In this document: piece after piece, positions 16,093 to 24,694 of the stretch
Position numbering within the stretch: the first letter of the stretch is position 1
How the letters are laid out: every line of letters starts with the position of its first letter
Origin: an uncultured Alphaproteobacteria bacterium
GTDB lineage: Bacteria; Pseudomonadota; Alphaproteobacteria; HIMB59
Assembly (NCBI GenBank): GCA_902521795.1
Contig: CABYSX010000003.1
Span: 1-64,000 of the forward strand
DNA length: 64,000 nt
Direction of reading: 5' to 3'
Notes under the pieces: model-generated
The model's database searches: none
The model's input: only the letters and a program-made list of their open reading frames with translations
Told to the model about the DNA's origin: nothing
Program-made: the position numbers and the translations under genes

Positions 16093-17531
16093 CTTTTTTA
16101 AAACAATTAAATGCTCAAGAAAAAAAAGTAAGTATTTATTTATTAATTGGTGCTCTTTTTTTCTTGTTATTCGATTACTCTATAGCTTCATTCTTTCATA
16201 GTTTAAACTATCAAACCAAGTCACTTTTCGGAACGCTTACTCATTTTGGAGACTCTTTATATTTTTTTATACCCACTATTTTAACATGGGCACTAGTCAA
16301 AATAATTAAAAGTAAAAATCAGATTATCAATACTATCAGTGAGATAAGTTTATTTATTTTTTTAAATATTTTATTAAGCGGTATAGTCACACAAATATTA
16401 AAACATGCTATTGGAAGACCAAGACCAGTTTTATTTAATGGGTTTGAACAAAAATCTTTAAGCATTATAAGTTTTGACTCGAAGTGGCATTCATTCCCAT
16501 CAGGTCATACGGCAACTATATTTGCATTTATCTTTTGTATGGTTCTATTGTTTCCAAAAATAAAAAATATTCTGATAACAGTTGCCATTATAATTGCTTC
16601 TACAAGGGTTATAGTCGGCGCTCATTTTATAAGTGATATTTTCGGAGGAGCACTAGTTGCATACCTTTCCTCAATATTTATCTCAAAAAATTTAGCTAGT
16701 AAAAAAATATTGTTTACAACAGAAGGTGAAAAACTTATCCCAAATTCAAATGTAAATATAATTTCAAGTTATATTGCTAAAGTTTATAAAAATATTTTTT
16801 CTCTTTATTTGAATTTTAATTTTTACTTTAAAACCCTCACAATAACTCTTTTGCTTTCTATTGTTTTCTTCTTATTCCCAACGTTGGACATTACGGTTAG
16901 TGGTTTATTCTTTGGACAGGACGGTAAATTTATCGCCACCGAGTCTGATTGGTTTATTTACTTTATTCGCAAAATGCTTCTACCACTCATGGCATTACTA
17001 GTTTTCTTTGTTCCTATAGCTGCAGTTATTAAACAAATTTATTTTAAAGAAAAAATCTTAAATATTCCTGTTAGGGAATGGGCTTACTTATTTTCTTGTC
17101 TCATAATTGGAACGGGTATTGTTGTCAATTCTATTTTTAAAAATCTATGGGGGCGAGCAAGACCCAATGACACAATCCAGTTTGGCGGCCAAGAGCCGTT
17201 TACCATACCATGGCTAAATGTTGATTATTGTAACACTAATTGTAGTTTTGTCTCAGGAGACGTATCTTTCTTTACACTGTCATTGGCTTTATTAATAATT
17301 TTTAATAAGACCTCATGGAATACTTTTGCATATGCCACTATTCTTTTAATTTCACTATTAAGAATTATGGAGGGAGATCATTTTTTGAGTGATACTGTTA
17401 TGAGCTTTATTATTACATACGTAATTGTTATAGGGTTAAAAGACATCTTTAAAAATTTTCCAGAGGATCTAAACTTAAATCAAATTAAAAAATTTTCTTT
17501 GCAGTCCAAAAATAAATCAAAATCTGATTAA
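16089..17531 (+). CDS. Tandem PAP2-family membrane phosphatase
   Basis: Two PAP2 (type 2 phosphatidic acid phosphatase) units are fused. The first (about 1-200) has the full motif set: KHAIGRPRP, FPSGHTATIFA and STRVIVGAHFISDIFGG. The second (about 255-460) has FKNLWGRARP, VSGDVSFFT and LRIMEGDHFLSD, so motif 2 has Asp where the first unit has His. Each unit also carries several membrane segments. PAP2 enzymes of this kind dephosphorylate undecaprenyl pyrophosphate, lipid A or phosphatidic acid at the outer face of the inner membrane. Translational coupling to the GT-C-like gene suggests the pair handles a lipid carrier. At 480 residues it is about twice a single-unit PAP2 protein. Confidence 0.8.
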   Translation: MTFLKQLNAQEKKVSIYLLIGALFFLLFDYSIASFFHSLNYQTKSLFGTLTHFGDSLYFFIPTILTWALVKIIKSKNQIINTISEISLFIFLNILLSGIVTQILKHAIGRPRPVLFNGFEQKSLSIISFDSKWHSFPSGHTATIFAFIFCMVLLFPKIKNILITVAIIIASTRVIVGAHFISDIFGGALVAYLSSIFISKNLASKKILFTTEGEKLIPNSNVNIISSYIAKVYKNIFSLYLNFNFYFKTLTITLLLSIVFFLFPTLDITVSGLFFGQDGKFIATESDWFIYFIRKMLLPLMALLVFFVPIAAVIKQIYFKEKILNIPVREWAYLFSCLIIGTGIVVNSIFKNLWGRARPNDTIQFGGQEPFTIPWLNVDYCNTNCSFVSGDVSFFTLSLALLIIFNKTSWNTFAYATILLISLLRIMEGDHFLSDTVMSFIITYVIVIGLKDIFKNFPEDLNLNQIKKFSLQSKNKSKSD

Positions 17532-17567
17532 ATTTCAAATTTTAAATATTATATGTTAGCATAAGCT

Positions 17568-18432
17568 ATGAGACGTTTCTTTGGTCTTTTTATTGTTACT
17601 TTATTATTTCCATTTTTATTAATTGCTGAAAATTTAATTCCTGAAAAATTCCATGGAACTTGGAGCAATGATTGTTCAAAAGAACAGGATGTTTTTATCA
17701 TAAGTGAGAGTGGTTATTTCAATCTTTATGAAAGTCAGGACGAAATAGACGAGTATACCTATTTCTATCTTCAGTTTACAGACTCAAAGACATATGAAAA
17801 TTGGACTTATCTAGATGGTGAAATATTTGAATTCAAAAATGTTTTTATGAAATTGGATAATGATATTTTAGAGGTTGTGTTTGAAGAATTAGACAACCTT
17901 GAGGGATCTTATGATTTTTTAAATAATACAAATAATACATTTACATATGCAAAATGTGACAACACTCCTGCCAGCATAACTCTATTGTTTGGAGAGGTTT
18001 TATCTTATATGAACTCAAAAGCATCTCTATCTTGTTCTAATTTTAGCAAAAATAAAGGAAAGTGTTTTGAAGATCTATTTAGTTTTTTTAGATATTTCTG
18101 AAAATAAAGCTCTCTCAAATGCAGAGATTAATAGAGCATCAAAGCTTTTAGTTTTCTTTAGTACCGTTAATGGACAAGAATTTAATGAAGCAGGAATGTT
18201 TGGAATAATTTCAAGTTATGCCATTACTCCTTTACTTACAAAAGTAATTTTAACTAATTTTGATTTTGATAATAGTGCAGATCTAACATTGGAAGAAATG
18301 CTTCAAGATAGAGAAAGTTTATTTGATTTAGATTTTAGTAAAAATGATCAAATTGATATTGATAACCAAAAAATTAATAATCAAATCAAAGATTTCATAA
18401 ACAAACTTCAAGGACTGGGAAGTCTTTTATAG
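17568..18432 (+). pseudogene. Secreted EF-hand protein, split by a 1-nt frameshift in a T7 run
   Basis: The track shows two ORFs, 17568-18101 and 18067-18432, but they read as one gene. The first starts with a signal peptide (MRRFFGLFIVTLLFPFLLIA) and a WSNDC-containing lipocalin-like beta-rich region, and reaches KGKCFEDLFSF before running out of frame. Removing one T from the run at 18083-18089 gives EDLFSFLDISENKALSNAEI, a proper EF-hand loop, and the rest then reads through a second loop (NFDFDNSADLTLEEM) to the stop. The full product would be about 287 residues: an exported, probably calcium-binding protein. I recognise no named family. The break may be a sequencing error, a recent mutation or a phase-variable tract. 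It follows the PAP2 gene by 36 nt. Confidence 0.7.
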
Positions 18433-18439
18433 TTATATT

Positions 18440-18514
18440 TGGCGGTTCCGCAAGGATTCGAACCCTGACTAAATGATCCGAAGTCATTTGTGCTATCCGT
18501 TACACCACGGAACC
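18440..18514 (-). tRNA. tRNA-Arg (anticodon UCG), CCA encoded
   Basis: The minus strand folds as a cloverleaf: acceptor GGTTCCG with CGGAACC, D arm with GTGTAACGGATAGC, anticodon stem AATGA/TCATT with loop CTTCGGA (anticodon TCG, reading CGA), T arm CAGGG-TTCGAAT-CCTTG, and a templated GCCA 3' end. It is a close relative of the other tRNA-Arg near 63.1 kb. It lies convergent to the EF-hand gene, 7 nt away. Confidence 0.95.
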
Positions 18515-18557
18515 AATTATTGATTTTATTAATTTTTAAATCCTTTAAAATAGAATA

Positions 18558-18797
18558 ATGACTACTTTATCTAGTTCTATTTTCTATATTCTAACAGGAT
18601 GGACCTGTGCAATAAATATATACAAATTCTTTTACCAAAAAAAATTAAAGGACTTTTCAAATAATAAAGATCAGCAAAATGATGGCCAATTGAATGAAAT
18701 GAATTCACATTTCAAAAAAGCAGATAAATTGGGTAAAATTTTTCTTACACTATGGTGTTTTTCTGCAGTGTGGTTTTTCTATAATTTAAATGCATAA
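18558..18797 (+). CDS. Hypothetical small protein with two membrane segments
   Basis: A 79-residue protein I cannot assign. It has a hydrophobic N-terminal segment (about 5-25, SSIFYILTGWTCAINIYKFF), a polar and charged middle rich in Lys, Asp, Asn and Gln, and a hydrophobic C-terminal segment (GKIFLTLWCFSAVWFFYNL). Both ends of the hydrophilic middle would thus be anchored in the membrane. It lies between tRNA-Arg and a DUF4177-like gene on the same strand, with a 12-nt gap to the latter. No ribosome site is clear. Likely a real gene because of its codon pattern and spacing, function unknown. Confidence 0.55.
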   Translation: MTTLSSSIFYILTGWTCAINIYKFFYQKKLKDFSNNKDQQNDGQLNEMNSHFKKADKLGKIFLTLWCFSAVWFFYNLNA

Positions 18798-18809
18798 GGC
18801 AACAAAGAA

Positions 18810-19025
18810 ATGATTAACCCAGTATTTGATAAAAAAAAACATATAAAGTGGGAGTATAGAATTTACACTCAATACTTAGACGATGAAGAATTAGAGTCAG
18901 AAAACGATTGGCTCAATAAAGGCGGAAAAGAAGGTTGGGAGTTAGTAAACGTCATAAAAGAAAAATCAGACGTCCCATCAAAACATAAAATGATTTACTA
19001 TTTTAAGAGAGAGAAGATTTCCTAA
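18810..19025 (+). CDS. DUF4177-like small protein
   Basis: A 71-residue cytoplasmic protein with the pattern KWEYRIYTQYL, LNKGGKEGWELVNVI and a closing YYFKRE. The W-E-Y start, the LNxxGxEGWELV core and the terminal FKR are the hallmarks of the DUF4177 family, a small alpha-beta domain of unknown function found widely in bacteria and phages. The Asp/Glu-rich insertion (DDEELESEND) is local. It follows the membrane ORF by 12 nt and precedes the small peptide ORF at 19049 by 23 nt, so all may be one transcription unit with the fatty-acid genes downstream. The family match is by motif only. Confidence 0.7.
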   Translation: MINPVFDKKKHIKWEYRIYTQYLDDEELESENDWLNKGGKEGWELVNVIKEKSDVPSKHKMIYYFKREKIS

Positions 19026-19048
19026 TAATTTCCTTGATAATTAATTAA

Positions 19049-19129
19049 ATGAATGAATATAGATATTTAATCTTTGGAATAGTTATAATTATAATTACTT
19101 ATATATTGTATTTAGGCCTAACAACTTAA
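19049..19129 (+). CDS. 26-residue single-pass membrane peptide, coupled to ybgC
   Basis: Below the track's cutoff. ATG at 19049 opens MNEYRYLIFGIVIIIITYIL followed by YLGLTT and a TAA that shares its last A with the ybgC ATG (TAATG). Charged residues at the start and a run of about 17 hydrophobic residues predict one membrane helix. The 1-nt overlap with ybgC is the same coupling seen at rimM-trmD, which argues for real translation. No homologue is known to me. It could instead be a translation leader for ybgC. Confidence 0.55.
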   Translation: MNEYRYLIFGIVIIIITYILYLGLTT

Positions 19130-19527
19130 TGTTTCAATACACTCTTAAAATATATTACGAAGACACAGACGCTGGTGGAGTAGTGTATTATGCAAATTAT
19201 TTGAAATTTATTGAGAGAGCGCGCACCGAAATGATTAATAAATTAGGTTTCACACTCACCACATTACTTAAAGAATATGATCGACTTTTTTTAGTTAAAA
19301 AAATTGAATGTGATTATATTGAATCTTGTAAACTTGAGGACACACTAAATGTTCAAAGTAATATTTTGGTTCTTAAAAATGCCTCATTTGAACTTGAACA
19401 AAATCTCTTAAAACAAAATAAAATAATTTTTAGATCCAAAATTGTGATGGTTTGTGTTAACTCCCAAGGAGCCCCTAGTAAGATTCCTAACGAGCTTCAT
19501 AGTCTTATGAAAAATAAAGATGGATAA
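19129..19527 (+). CDS. ybgC: acyl-CoA thioesterase YbgC family (hotdog fold)
   Basis: Hotdog-fold thioesterase that hydrolyses short-chain acyl-CoA or acyl-ACP. The active-site segment YYEDTDAGGVVYYANYLKFIERARTE contains the catalytic aspartate in the family pattern, followed by the KIECDYIESCKLEDTLNVQS strand region. The length of 132 residues is normal. In many proteobacteria ybgC leads the tol-pal cluster; here no tol gene follows. Instead it overlaps acetoacetyl-CoA synthetase by 8 nt, so it probably takes part in short-chain acyl metabolism with aacS and the thiolase. The ATG shares a base with the preceding small ORF's stop. Confidence 0.88.
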   Translation: MFQYTLKIYYEDTDAGGVVYYANYLKFIERARTEMINKLGFTLTTLLKEYDRLFLVKKIECDYIESCKLEDTLNVQSNILVLKNASFELEQNLLKQNKIIFRSKIVMVCVNSQGAPSKIPNELHSLMKNKDG

Positions 19528-21439
19528 ATTATTTGAACCAACTAATAAATTTATTAAATCAACAAATCTTTATAAATTTCAAATATATTTAGAGAAAAAA
19601 TTTCTTAAAAAGTTTTCAAGTTACAATAAGCTTTGGCAGTGGAGTAATGATAATCCAGAAAACTTTTGGGAGTCTATAGTTGAATATTTTAATATTGACC
19701 TAGAGAAGAAAGGATCATTCAAATCCTACAATAAAACAAATTACTTTTGGAATTCTACTTTTTTTAAAAACTGTAATCTTAACTACTATGATTTAATTTA
19801 TAAAAATAATTCACCTGATATAGCAATTGAATTTATTGGAGAAAATAAATACAAAGAAGTAATTACCTATGCTGATTTGAACAAAAGAGTCAATGCTTTA
19901 AGCAACTTTTTTCAAAGCCTAGGCATTAAAAAAGGTGATGTAGTAGTTGGATATCTTCCAAATATACCCGACACAATAATTAGTTTTTTATCAGCTGCTA
20001 AAATAGGTGCGGTTTGGTCTTCTTGTTCCGCTGATTTTGGAACACAGGCTGTGATCGATAGATTTTCTCAATTAAAACCTAAACTGCTAATTATCGCTGA
20101 TCACTATTTTTACAATGGCAAAAGATTTGATTATTCAAAAAATTTAAGATTATTAAAACAAAGCTTAAATAATCCAAGAATTTTAAAAACTAATTATCCT
20201 TCCAACAAGAACACCTCTCAGTTTAAAAAAATCATCGCTCAAAAAAAATATAAAAAAATAGATCAATATGTTTTATTAGATTTTAACCACCCTCTTTATG
20301 TTCTATTTTCTAGTGGAACTACAGGGCTTCCCAAATGTATTACACACGGTCACGGTGGCTCACTTCTTCAGCACTTAAAAGAATTAGCACTACATACTAA
20401 CGTTAAATCAAAAGATAAGATGCTCTTTTTAACAACATGTGGTTGGATGATGTGGAACTGGACTGTTTCAAATTTATTATTGGGATCTACAATTGTTCTT
20501 TATGATGGCTCTCCATTTTACCCAAATACTAATCGAGTTATTAGTATGACAAAAGATACTAAATCAACAATGTTAGGTGCTGGTGCAAAGATTTATGAAA
20601 CCATCCAGAACAAATACAAATCCAATAAAAAAAATGTTTTAAAAAAAATTAGCTGTTTTATATCTACTGGCTCTCCTCTGAGCCCAGATACTTTTAAATT
20701 TATAAATAAATATTTAAACTCTCAGTCATTCATACACTCAGTGAGTGGCGGTACTGATATTGTCTCATGTTTTATGTTAGGTATACCAACCCTACCTGTA
20801 TATTCTGGTGAAATTCAAGGACCAGGTCTTGGTATGAACATTGATGTTTATAATGAAAAGGGCAAATCGACAAAAAAAACTGGTGAGTTAGTTTGTAAGA
20901 CCCCCTTTCCATCTAAGCCTATTTACTTTTGGAATGATAAACTGCATAGAAAATATAAATCTGCTTATTTCGAAAAATTTCCAAATATATGGGCCCACGG
21001 AGATTATGTAAAAAAAACAAATAATGGAGGTTATGTAATATTTGGAAGGTCAGATGCTACATTAAACCCAGGTGGAGTAAGAATAGGTACCGGTGAAATT
21101 TACAATAGTTTGCAAAAATTTCACTGGATTGAAGATTGTTTGGCAACAGGATATATCACTGAAAATGACGAAAAAATTGTACTTTTTCTTAAATTATCAA
21201 ACTCAAAAATTACTATTGATTTTAGAGAGGTATTGAAAAAACATCTCAAAACATCCCTAAGTCCAAGACATGTTCCCTGGAAGGTATTTGTGGTGAAAGA
21301 TATTCCAAGAACAAAAAGTGGAAAAAACTCTGAAATACTTGTCAAAAAAATCATCAATAATGATAAAGTGCAAAATTTAGGATCATTAGCAAACCCTGAA
21401 TCAGTAAGTGAATATAGGATGATAAATGTAAATGAATGA
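19520..21439 (+). CDS. aacS: acetoacetate-CoA ligase (acetoacetyl-CoA synthetase)
   Basis: Adenylate-forming enzyme that activates acetoacetate with ATP and CoA. The N-terminal LWQWSNDNPENFWESIVEYFNI is the typical AacS start; the AMP-binding core is LFSSGTTGLPKCITHGHGG, followed by TTCGWMMWNWTVSNLLLG, HSVSGGTDIVSCFM and the GRSDATLNPGGVRIGTGEIY hinge, with the C-terminal catalytic lysine in IPRTKSGKNSE. The length of 639 residues fits. It overlaps ybgC by 8 nt and the downstream thiolase by 8 nt (19520-19527 and 21432-21439), forming a tight operon. With thiolase, acetoacetate would become two acetyl-CoA. Confidence 0.93.
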   Translation: MDKLFEPTNKFIKSTNLYKFQIYLEKKFLKKFSSYNKLWQWSNDNPENFWESIVEYFNIDLEKKGSFKSYNKTNYFWNSTFFKNCNLNYYDLIYKNNSPDIAIEFIGENKYKEVITYADLNKRVNALSNFFQSLGIKKGDVVVGYLPNIPDTIISFLSAAKIGAVWSSCSADFGTQAVIDRFSQLKPKLLIIADHYFYNGKRFDYSKNLRLLKQSLNNPRILKTNYPSNKNTSQFKKIIAQKKYKKIDQYVLLDFNHPLYVLFSSGTTGLPKCITHGHGGSLLQHLKELALHTNVKSKDKMLFLTTCGWMMWNWTVSNLLLGSTIVLYDGSPFYPNTNRVISMTKDTKSTMLGAGAKIYETIQNKYKSNKKNVLKKISCFISTGSPLSPDTFKFINKYLNSQSFIHSVSGGTDIVSCFMLGIPTLPVYSGEIQGPGLGMNIDVYNEKGKSTKKTGELVCKTPFPSKPIYFWNDKLHRKYKSAYFEKFPNIWAHGDYVKKTNNGGYVIFGRSDATLNPGGVRIGTGEIYNSLQKFHWIEDCLATGYITENDEKIVLFLKLSNSKITIDFREVLKKHLKTSLSPRHVPWKVFVVKDIPRTKSGKNSEILVKKIINNDKVQNLGSLANPESVSEYRMINVNE

Positions 21440-22584
21440 TGTTTTTATAATAGATGCAGTCAGAACACCCATTGGCGCCTATCTTGGAAACTACAAAAAA
21501 ACTGAGTCAGTAGATTTAGGAGTTTCTTGCCTTAAGGATTTATTTGAAAGAAATAAAAAAATTAATACAAAGGAAATAGAAGGGCTTGTTTTGGGACAGG
21601 TCTTAACAAGTGGTCTTGGTATGAATACAGCCAGACAAGTTGCTTTAAATTCAGGAATGCAACAGTCCTCTTTCGCTTATGTTGTAAATCAAGTTTGTGG
21701 TAGTGGCATGAGAGCCACCATGGACGGGTCATCTAAAATTTATTCTGGGGAGACTGACTTATTAATTGTTGGAGGTCAGGAGAGTATGTCTAGAGCACGT
21801 CATGCTTATTTAAGTAGGACAGGTGAAAAAAAGTTAGGGAATAATGTTTTTATCGACACCTTAGTGAACGATGGACTAACAGACGCATTTTCAAAAGAGC
21901 ATATGGGCATAACTGCAGAAAATGTTTCACGAAGATATACTGTCACTAGACAAGACCAAGATCAATTTGCTTATCAGTCATATCTGAAAACATATAAGGC
22001 TATAAAAAATAACTATTATAAAAATGAATTGATTAAATCAAATTACAAAGATGAGGTACGCAAAGACACAACACTTGTTAAGCTCGGCCAACTTAATGCT
22101 GTTTTTAAAAAGTCTGGCACTGTTACTGCTGGAAATGCCTCTTCGCTAAACGATGGTGCTAGTTTTTTAGCCTTAGCTTCTGAGAAGTATATTAAATCTA
22201 ATAAAATCAGGCCTATAGCAAAAATTCTATCTTGGGCTTCATCAGCCGGAAACCCTGATTATATGGGTATAACTCCTATTATAGCAATTCAGAAATTAAT
22301 GAAGAAAATGGGTGTTAATATTGGTTATTTTGATCTCATTGAGATTAATGAGGCTTTTGCTGCAACCTCAGTTGCAGTTCAACGATCACTAAAAATAGAT
22401 CCAAACAAATTAAATATTGCTGGGGGGGGCTATTGCACTAGGTCACCCAATTGGTTGTTCTGGTGCGAGAATAGTCACAACCTTGGCTCATCAATTAAGA
22501 CGAACAAAACAAAAAGTTGGTGTCGCAAGTATGTGTATTGGTGGCGGACAAGGGTTAGCAATTGCCATTGAAAAACTTAATTAA
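21432..22584 (+). pseudogene. acetyl-CoA C-acetyltransferase (thiolase), 3' frameshift in a G8 run
   Basis: Thiolase II cleaving acetoacetyl-CoA to two acetyl-CoA. The N-terminal half is intact: VRTPIGAYLGNYKK, then the nucleophile Cys in VNQVCGSGMRATMDG, and GNASSLNDGASFLALAS. The track ORF ends at 22571 with an unrelated C-terminus. Deleting one G from the run at 22422-22429 restores [20 protein letters not shown] and [15 protein letters not shown], which hold the catalytic His and second Cys, and extends the gene to the TAA at 22584 (about 383 residues). So the gene is complete except for one extra base, probably a sequencing error or a recent or reversible mutation. It overlaps aacS by 8 nt. 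Confidence 0.9.
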
Positions 22585-22593
22585 AATATATCT

Positions 22594-23484
22594 GTGAGTG
22601 TTTCTCTTAAAGCAGCTATATTTTTATGTTTTGCTTCCTTATTTTGGTCAGGTAATTTTATAATTGGAAGATTATCTTCAGTTGAAGACTTAGTATCACC
22701 TTTATCTTTAGCATTTTATAGGTGGGTAATTGCTTTTGTTATTTTAACTCCTTTTTGTTTAAAAAAAGCCTTAAATGATTTACCTCTTCTAAAGAAACAA
22801 CCTGGTATGATTTTTTTAATAGTTCTAACTGGGCCAACTCTTTTCAATACACTTACATATTTAGGTTTAACTGCTACAACAGTTATTAATTCTTTGTTGG
22901 TAATATCAACAACCCCAATGCTAATAATACTTTTAAATAAATTTATTTATAAACATCAAACGAATTTGTTTCAAATGCTGGGTGTAATAATATCACTAAT
23001 CGGTGTTAGTTATGTAATTACAAAAGGTAATTATCAAAACATTTTTGATTCAAAATTTTATTCTGGAGATCTATTTATATTACTTGCGGTAGTTTCCTGG
23101 GCTTTGTATTCAATATTCCTAAAAAAAAATGAGACAGGAGTCTCAGGGTTTAGTTTTTTATATCTATCATTTGTATTTACAGTAATTTTACTATCACCTG
23201 TATTTTTATATGACATTATTATCCTAAATAATTTCATTAATTTTGATCAGAAAACTTTATTAGTAATTGGTTATACGGGTACGTTTCCTAGCATCCTTTC
23301 TTACATGTGTTGGAATACTGGTGTTGCCTTAATTGGCCCCAATAAATCTGGTCCTTTTCTTCATTTAATGCCTATTTTTGGAGGAATCCTCGCATATTTA
23401 GTCTTTCAAGAGACGCTGCAGAGCTATCATTACGCTGGAATTTTGTCAGTGATTATTGGTATAATGATAGCTAATAAAAAGTAA
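22594..23484 (+). CDS. EamA/DMT-family transporter
   Basis: Ten hydrophobic helices forming two EamA repeats (about 8-140 and 150-290). The first shows FWSGNFIIGRLSSVEDLVSP and FYRWVIAF, the second FILLAVVSWALYSIFLKK and GPFLHLMPIFGGILAYLVFQE, all typical of RhaT/YdcZ-like drug/metabolite exporters. The length of 296 residues is usual. Members export amino acids, nucleobases or other metabolites; substrate is unclear. It starts at a GTG 9 nt after the corrected thiolase stop, so it may share the acetoacetate operon transcript. The dctP gene follows after 33 nt with its own strong ribosome site. Confidence 0.88.
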   Translation: MSVSLKAAIFLCFASLFWSGNFIIGRLSSVEDLVSPLSLAFYRWVIAFVILTPFCLKKALNDLPLLKKQPGMIFLIVLTGPTLFNTLTYLGLTATTVINSLLVISTTPMLIILLNKFIYKHQTNLFQMLGVIISLIGVSYVITKGNYQNIFDSKFYSGDLFILLAVVSWALYSIFLKKNETGVSGFSFLYLSFVFTVILLSPVFLYDIIILNNFINFDQKTLLVIGYTGTFPSILSYMCWNTGVALIGPNKSGPFLHLMPIFGGILAYLVFQETLQSYHYAGILSVIIGIMIANKK

Positions 23485-23517
23485 TTAATTATTTCTTTGG
23501 ATAGGAGGGAAATATTT

Positions 23518-24645
23518 ATGGCTAAAAAGACTAAAAATAGCAAATCAATAAAAAGAAGAAATTTTCTGAAAGGTGCCGGTGCTGCAGCACTTGGCGCTGC
23601 AGCAGTTTCTTCGTTCCCAGCTCCAGCTATATCTGGCGGACACATGGAATGGATCGCATGTTCTGCTTTCGGTAAGGCTAGTGGACTGGGAAAAGCTATC
23701 GACCGATTTGCTAGTTATATAAACAATGCTTCTGACAAATTAAAAATCACAGTCTACCACGGTGGTGAATTAGTACCACCTCTTGAGTCTCTTGATGCTG
23801 TTAGATCAGGTGCAGCTCAAATGGCTTACGGTGCAGGGTATTACTGGACTAACATAAGCATGGCTCCTTCATTCTCTGCAGCACTACCTTTCGGTTTAAC
23901 TGCTCAAGAGCAAAATGCATGGTGTTATTATGGCGGTGGCATTGAAGCAGCTGACAAAGCCTATAACTCTATTGGTGTTAAATTTTTGCCAATGGGTAAT
24001 ACTGGAAATCAAATGGGAGGTTGGTTTAACAAAGAAATCAATTCTCTTGCAGATTTTGAGGGTTTAAAAATTAGAATGCCGGGTCTTGGAGGTGAAGTAT
24101 TAAAATCCTTCGGAGCAAATACAGTGCTTTTAGCAGGTGCAGATGTTCTTCCATCTCTTGCTTCAGGTGCTATTGATGCAACGGAGTGGATTGGTCCTGC
24201 AGCTGACTTGGGCAAAGGTTTACATCAAGCAGCAGAATTTTATTATAACCCAGGTTGGCATGAGCCAGCAACTATCTTAGATTGTTCAATTGATATGTTT
24301 GAGTGGGAGAAGCTCGATGATGCAACTAAAGAACTCATAACTGTTGCATCAAAAGCTGTAAACATGGAAGTGCTCTCATTTTTTCAAGCAGTAAATGACA
24401 GCTCTTATCAGAAACTCATCAATGAACATGGTGTTCAAATGAGACAGCTACCAGATCCTGTTATGAATGCGTTAGGGCAAAGAGCAGGTGAGGTTTGTAG
24501 TGCTATCGCTGCTGAAGATCCTGTCTCTCAAGCACTTTTTTCACACATTGTTGAATTCAGATCTTCTATCTTGAGATGGACAAATACATCTGAGAAAGAG
24601 TACATGAGAGTAAGAAGCCTACCATTTACTTACCCATCGGCATAA
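23518..24645 (+). CDS. dctP: TRAP transporter substrate-binding protein, Tat-exported (TakP/DctP type)
   Basis: Periplasmic binding protein of a tripartite ATP-independent transporter. The N-terminus has a twin-arginine signal (KRRNFLKGAGAAALGAAA) ending near PAPAIS. The mature part carries GLKIRMPGLGGEVLKSFGA and GAIDATEWIGPAADLG with YYNPGWHEP, the same arrangement as TakP, which binds 2-oxoacids such as pyruvate; the arginine in IRMP binds a carboxylate. The track begins at TTG 23497, but AGGAGG at 23503 followed by ATG at 23518 is the better start (375 residues). Membrane subunits dctQ and dctM are on the opposite strand, ending at the same terminator. Substrate is inferred, not proven. 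Confidence 0.9.
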   Translation: MAKKTKNSKSIKRRNFLKGAGAAALGAAAVSSFPAPAISGGHMEWIACSAFGKASGLGKAIDRFASYINNASDKLKITVYHGGELVPPLESLDAVRSGAAQMAYGAGYYWTNISMAPSFSAALPFGLTAQEQNAWCYYGGGIEAADKAYNSIGVKFLPMGNTGNQMGGWFNKEINSLADFEGLKIRMPGLGGEVLKSFGANTVLLAGADVLPSLASGAIDATEWIGPAADLGKGLHQAAEFYYNPGWHEPATILDCSIDMFEWEKLDDATKELITVASKAVNMEVLSFFQAVNDSSYQKLINEHGVQMRQLPDPVMNALGQRAGEVCSAIAAEDPVSQALFSHIVEFRSSILRWTNTSEKEYMRVRSLPFTYPSA

Positions 24646-24656
24646 ATTTTTAAATT

Positions 24657-24690
24657 AAAATCATCCCCGTTAATTTTCGGGGATGATTTT
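24657..24690. terminator. Bidirectional terminator between dctP and dctM
   Basis: A thirteen-pair stem aaaatcatccccg with cggggatgatttt, loop of 8 nt, followed by TTCTC on the plus strand and preceded by A-rich sequence for the minus strand. It sits in the convergent gap of 49 nt between the TRAP genes and can stop both transcripts. Confidence 0.9.
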
Positions 24691-24694
24691 TTCT

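Noticed and set aside
18067-18432. Second half of the EF-hand gene as an independent gene
   Set aside because: It begins in the middle of a domain with no plausible start or ribosome site, and joins exactly with the first ORF after removal of one T.
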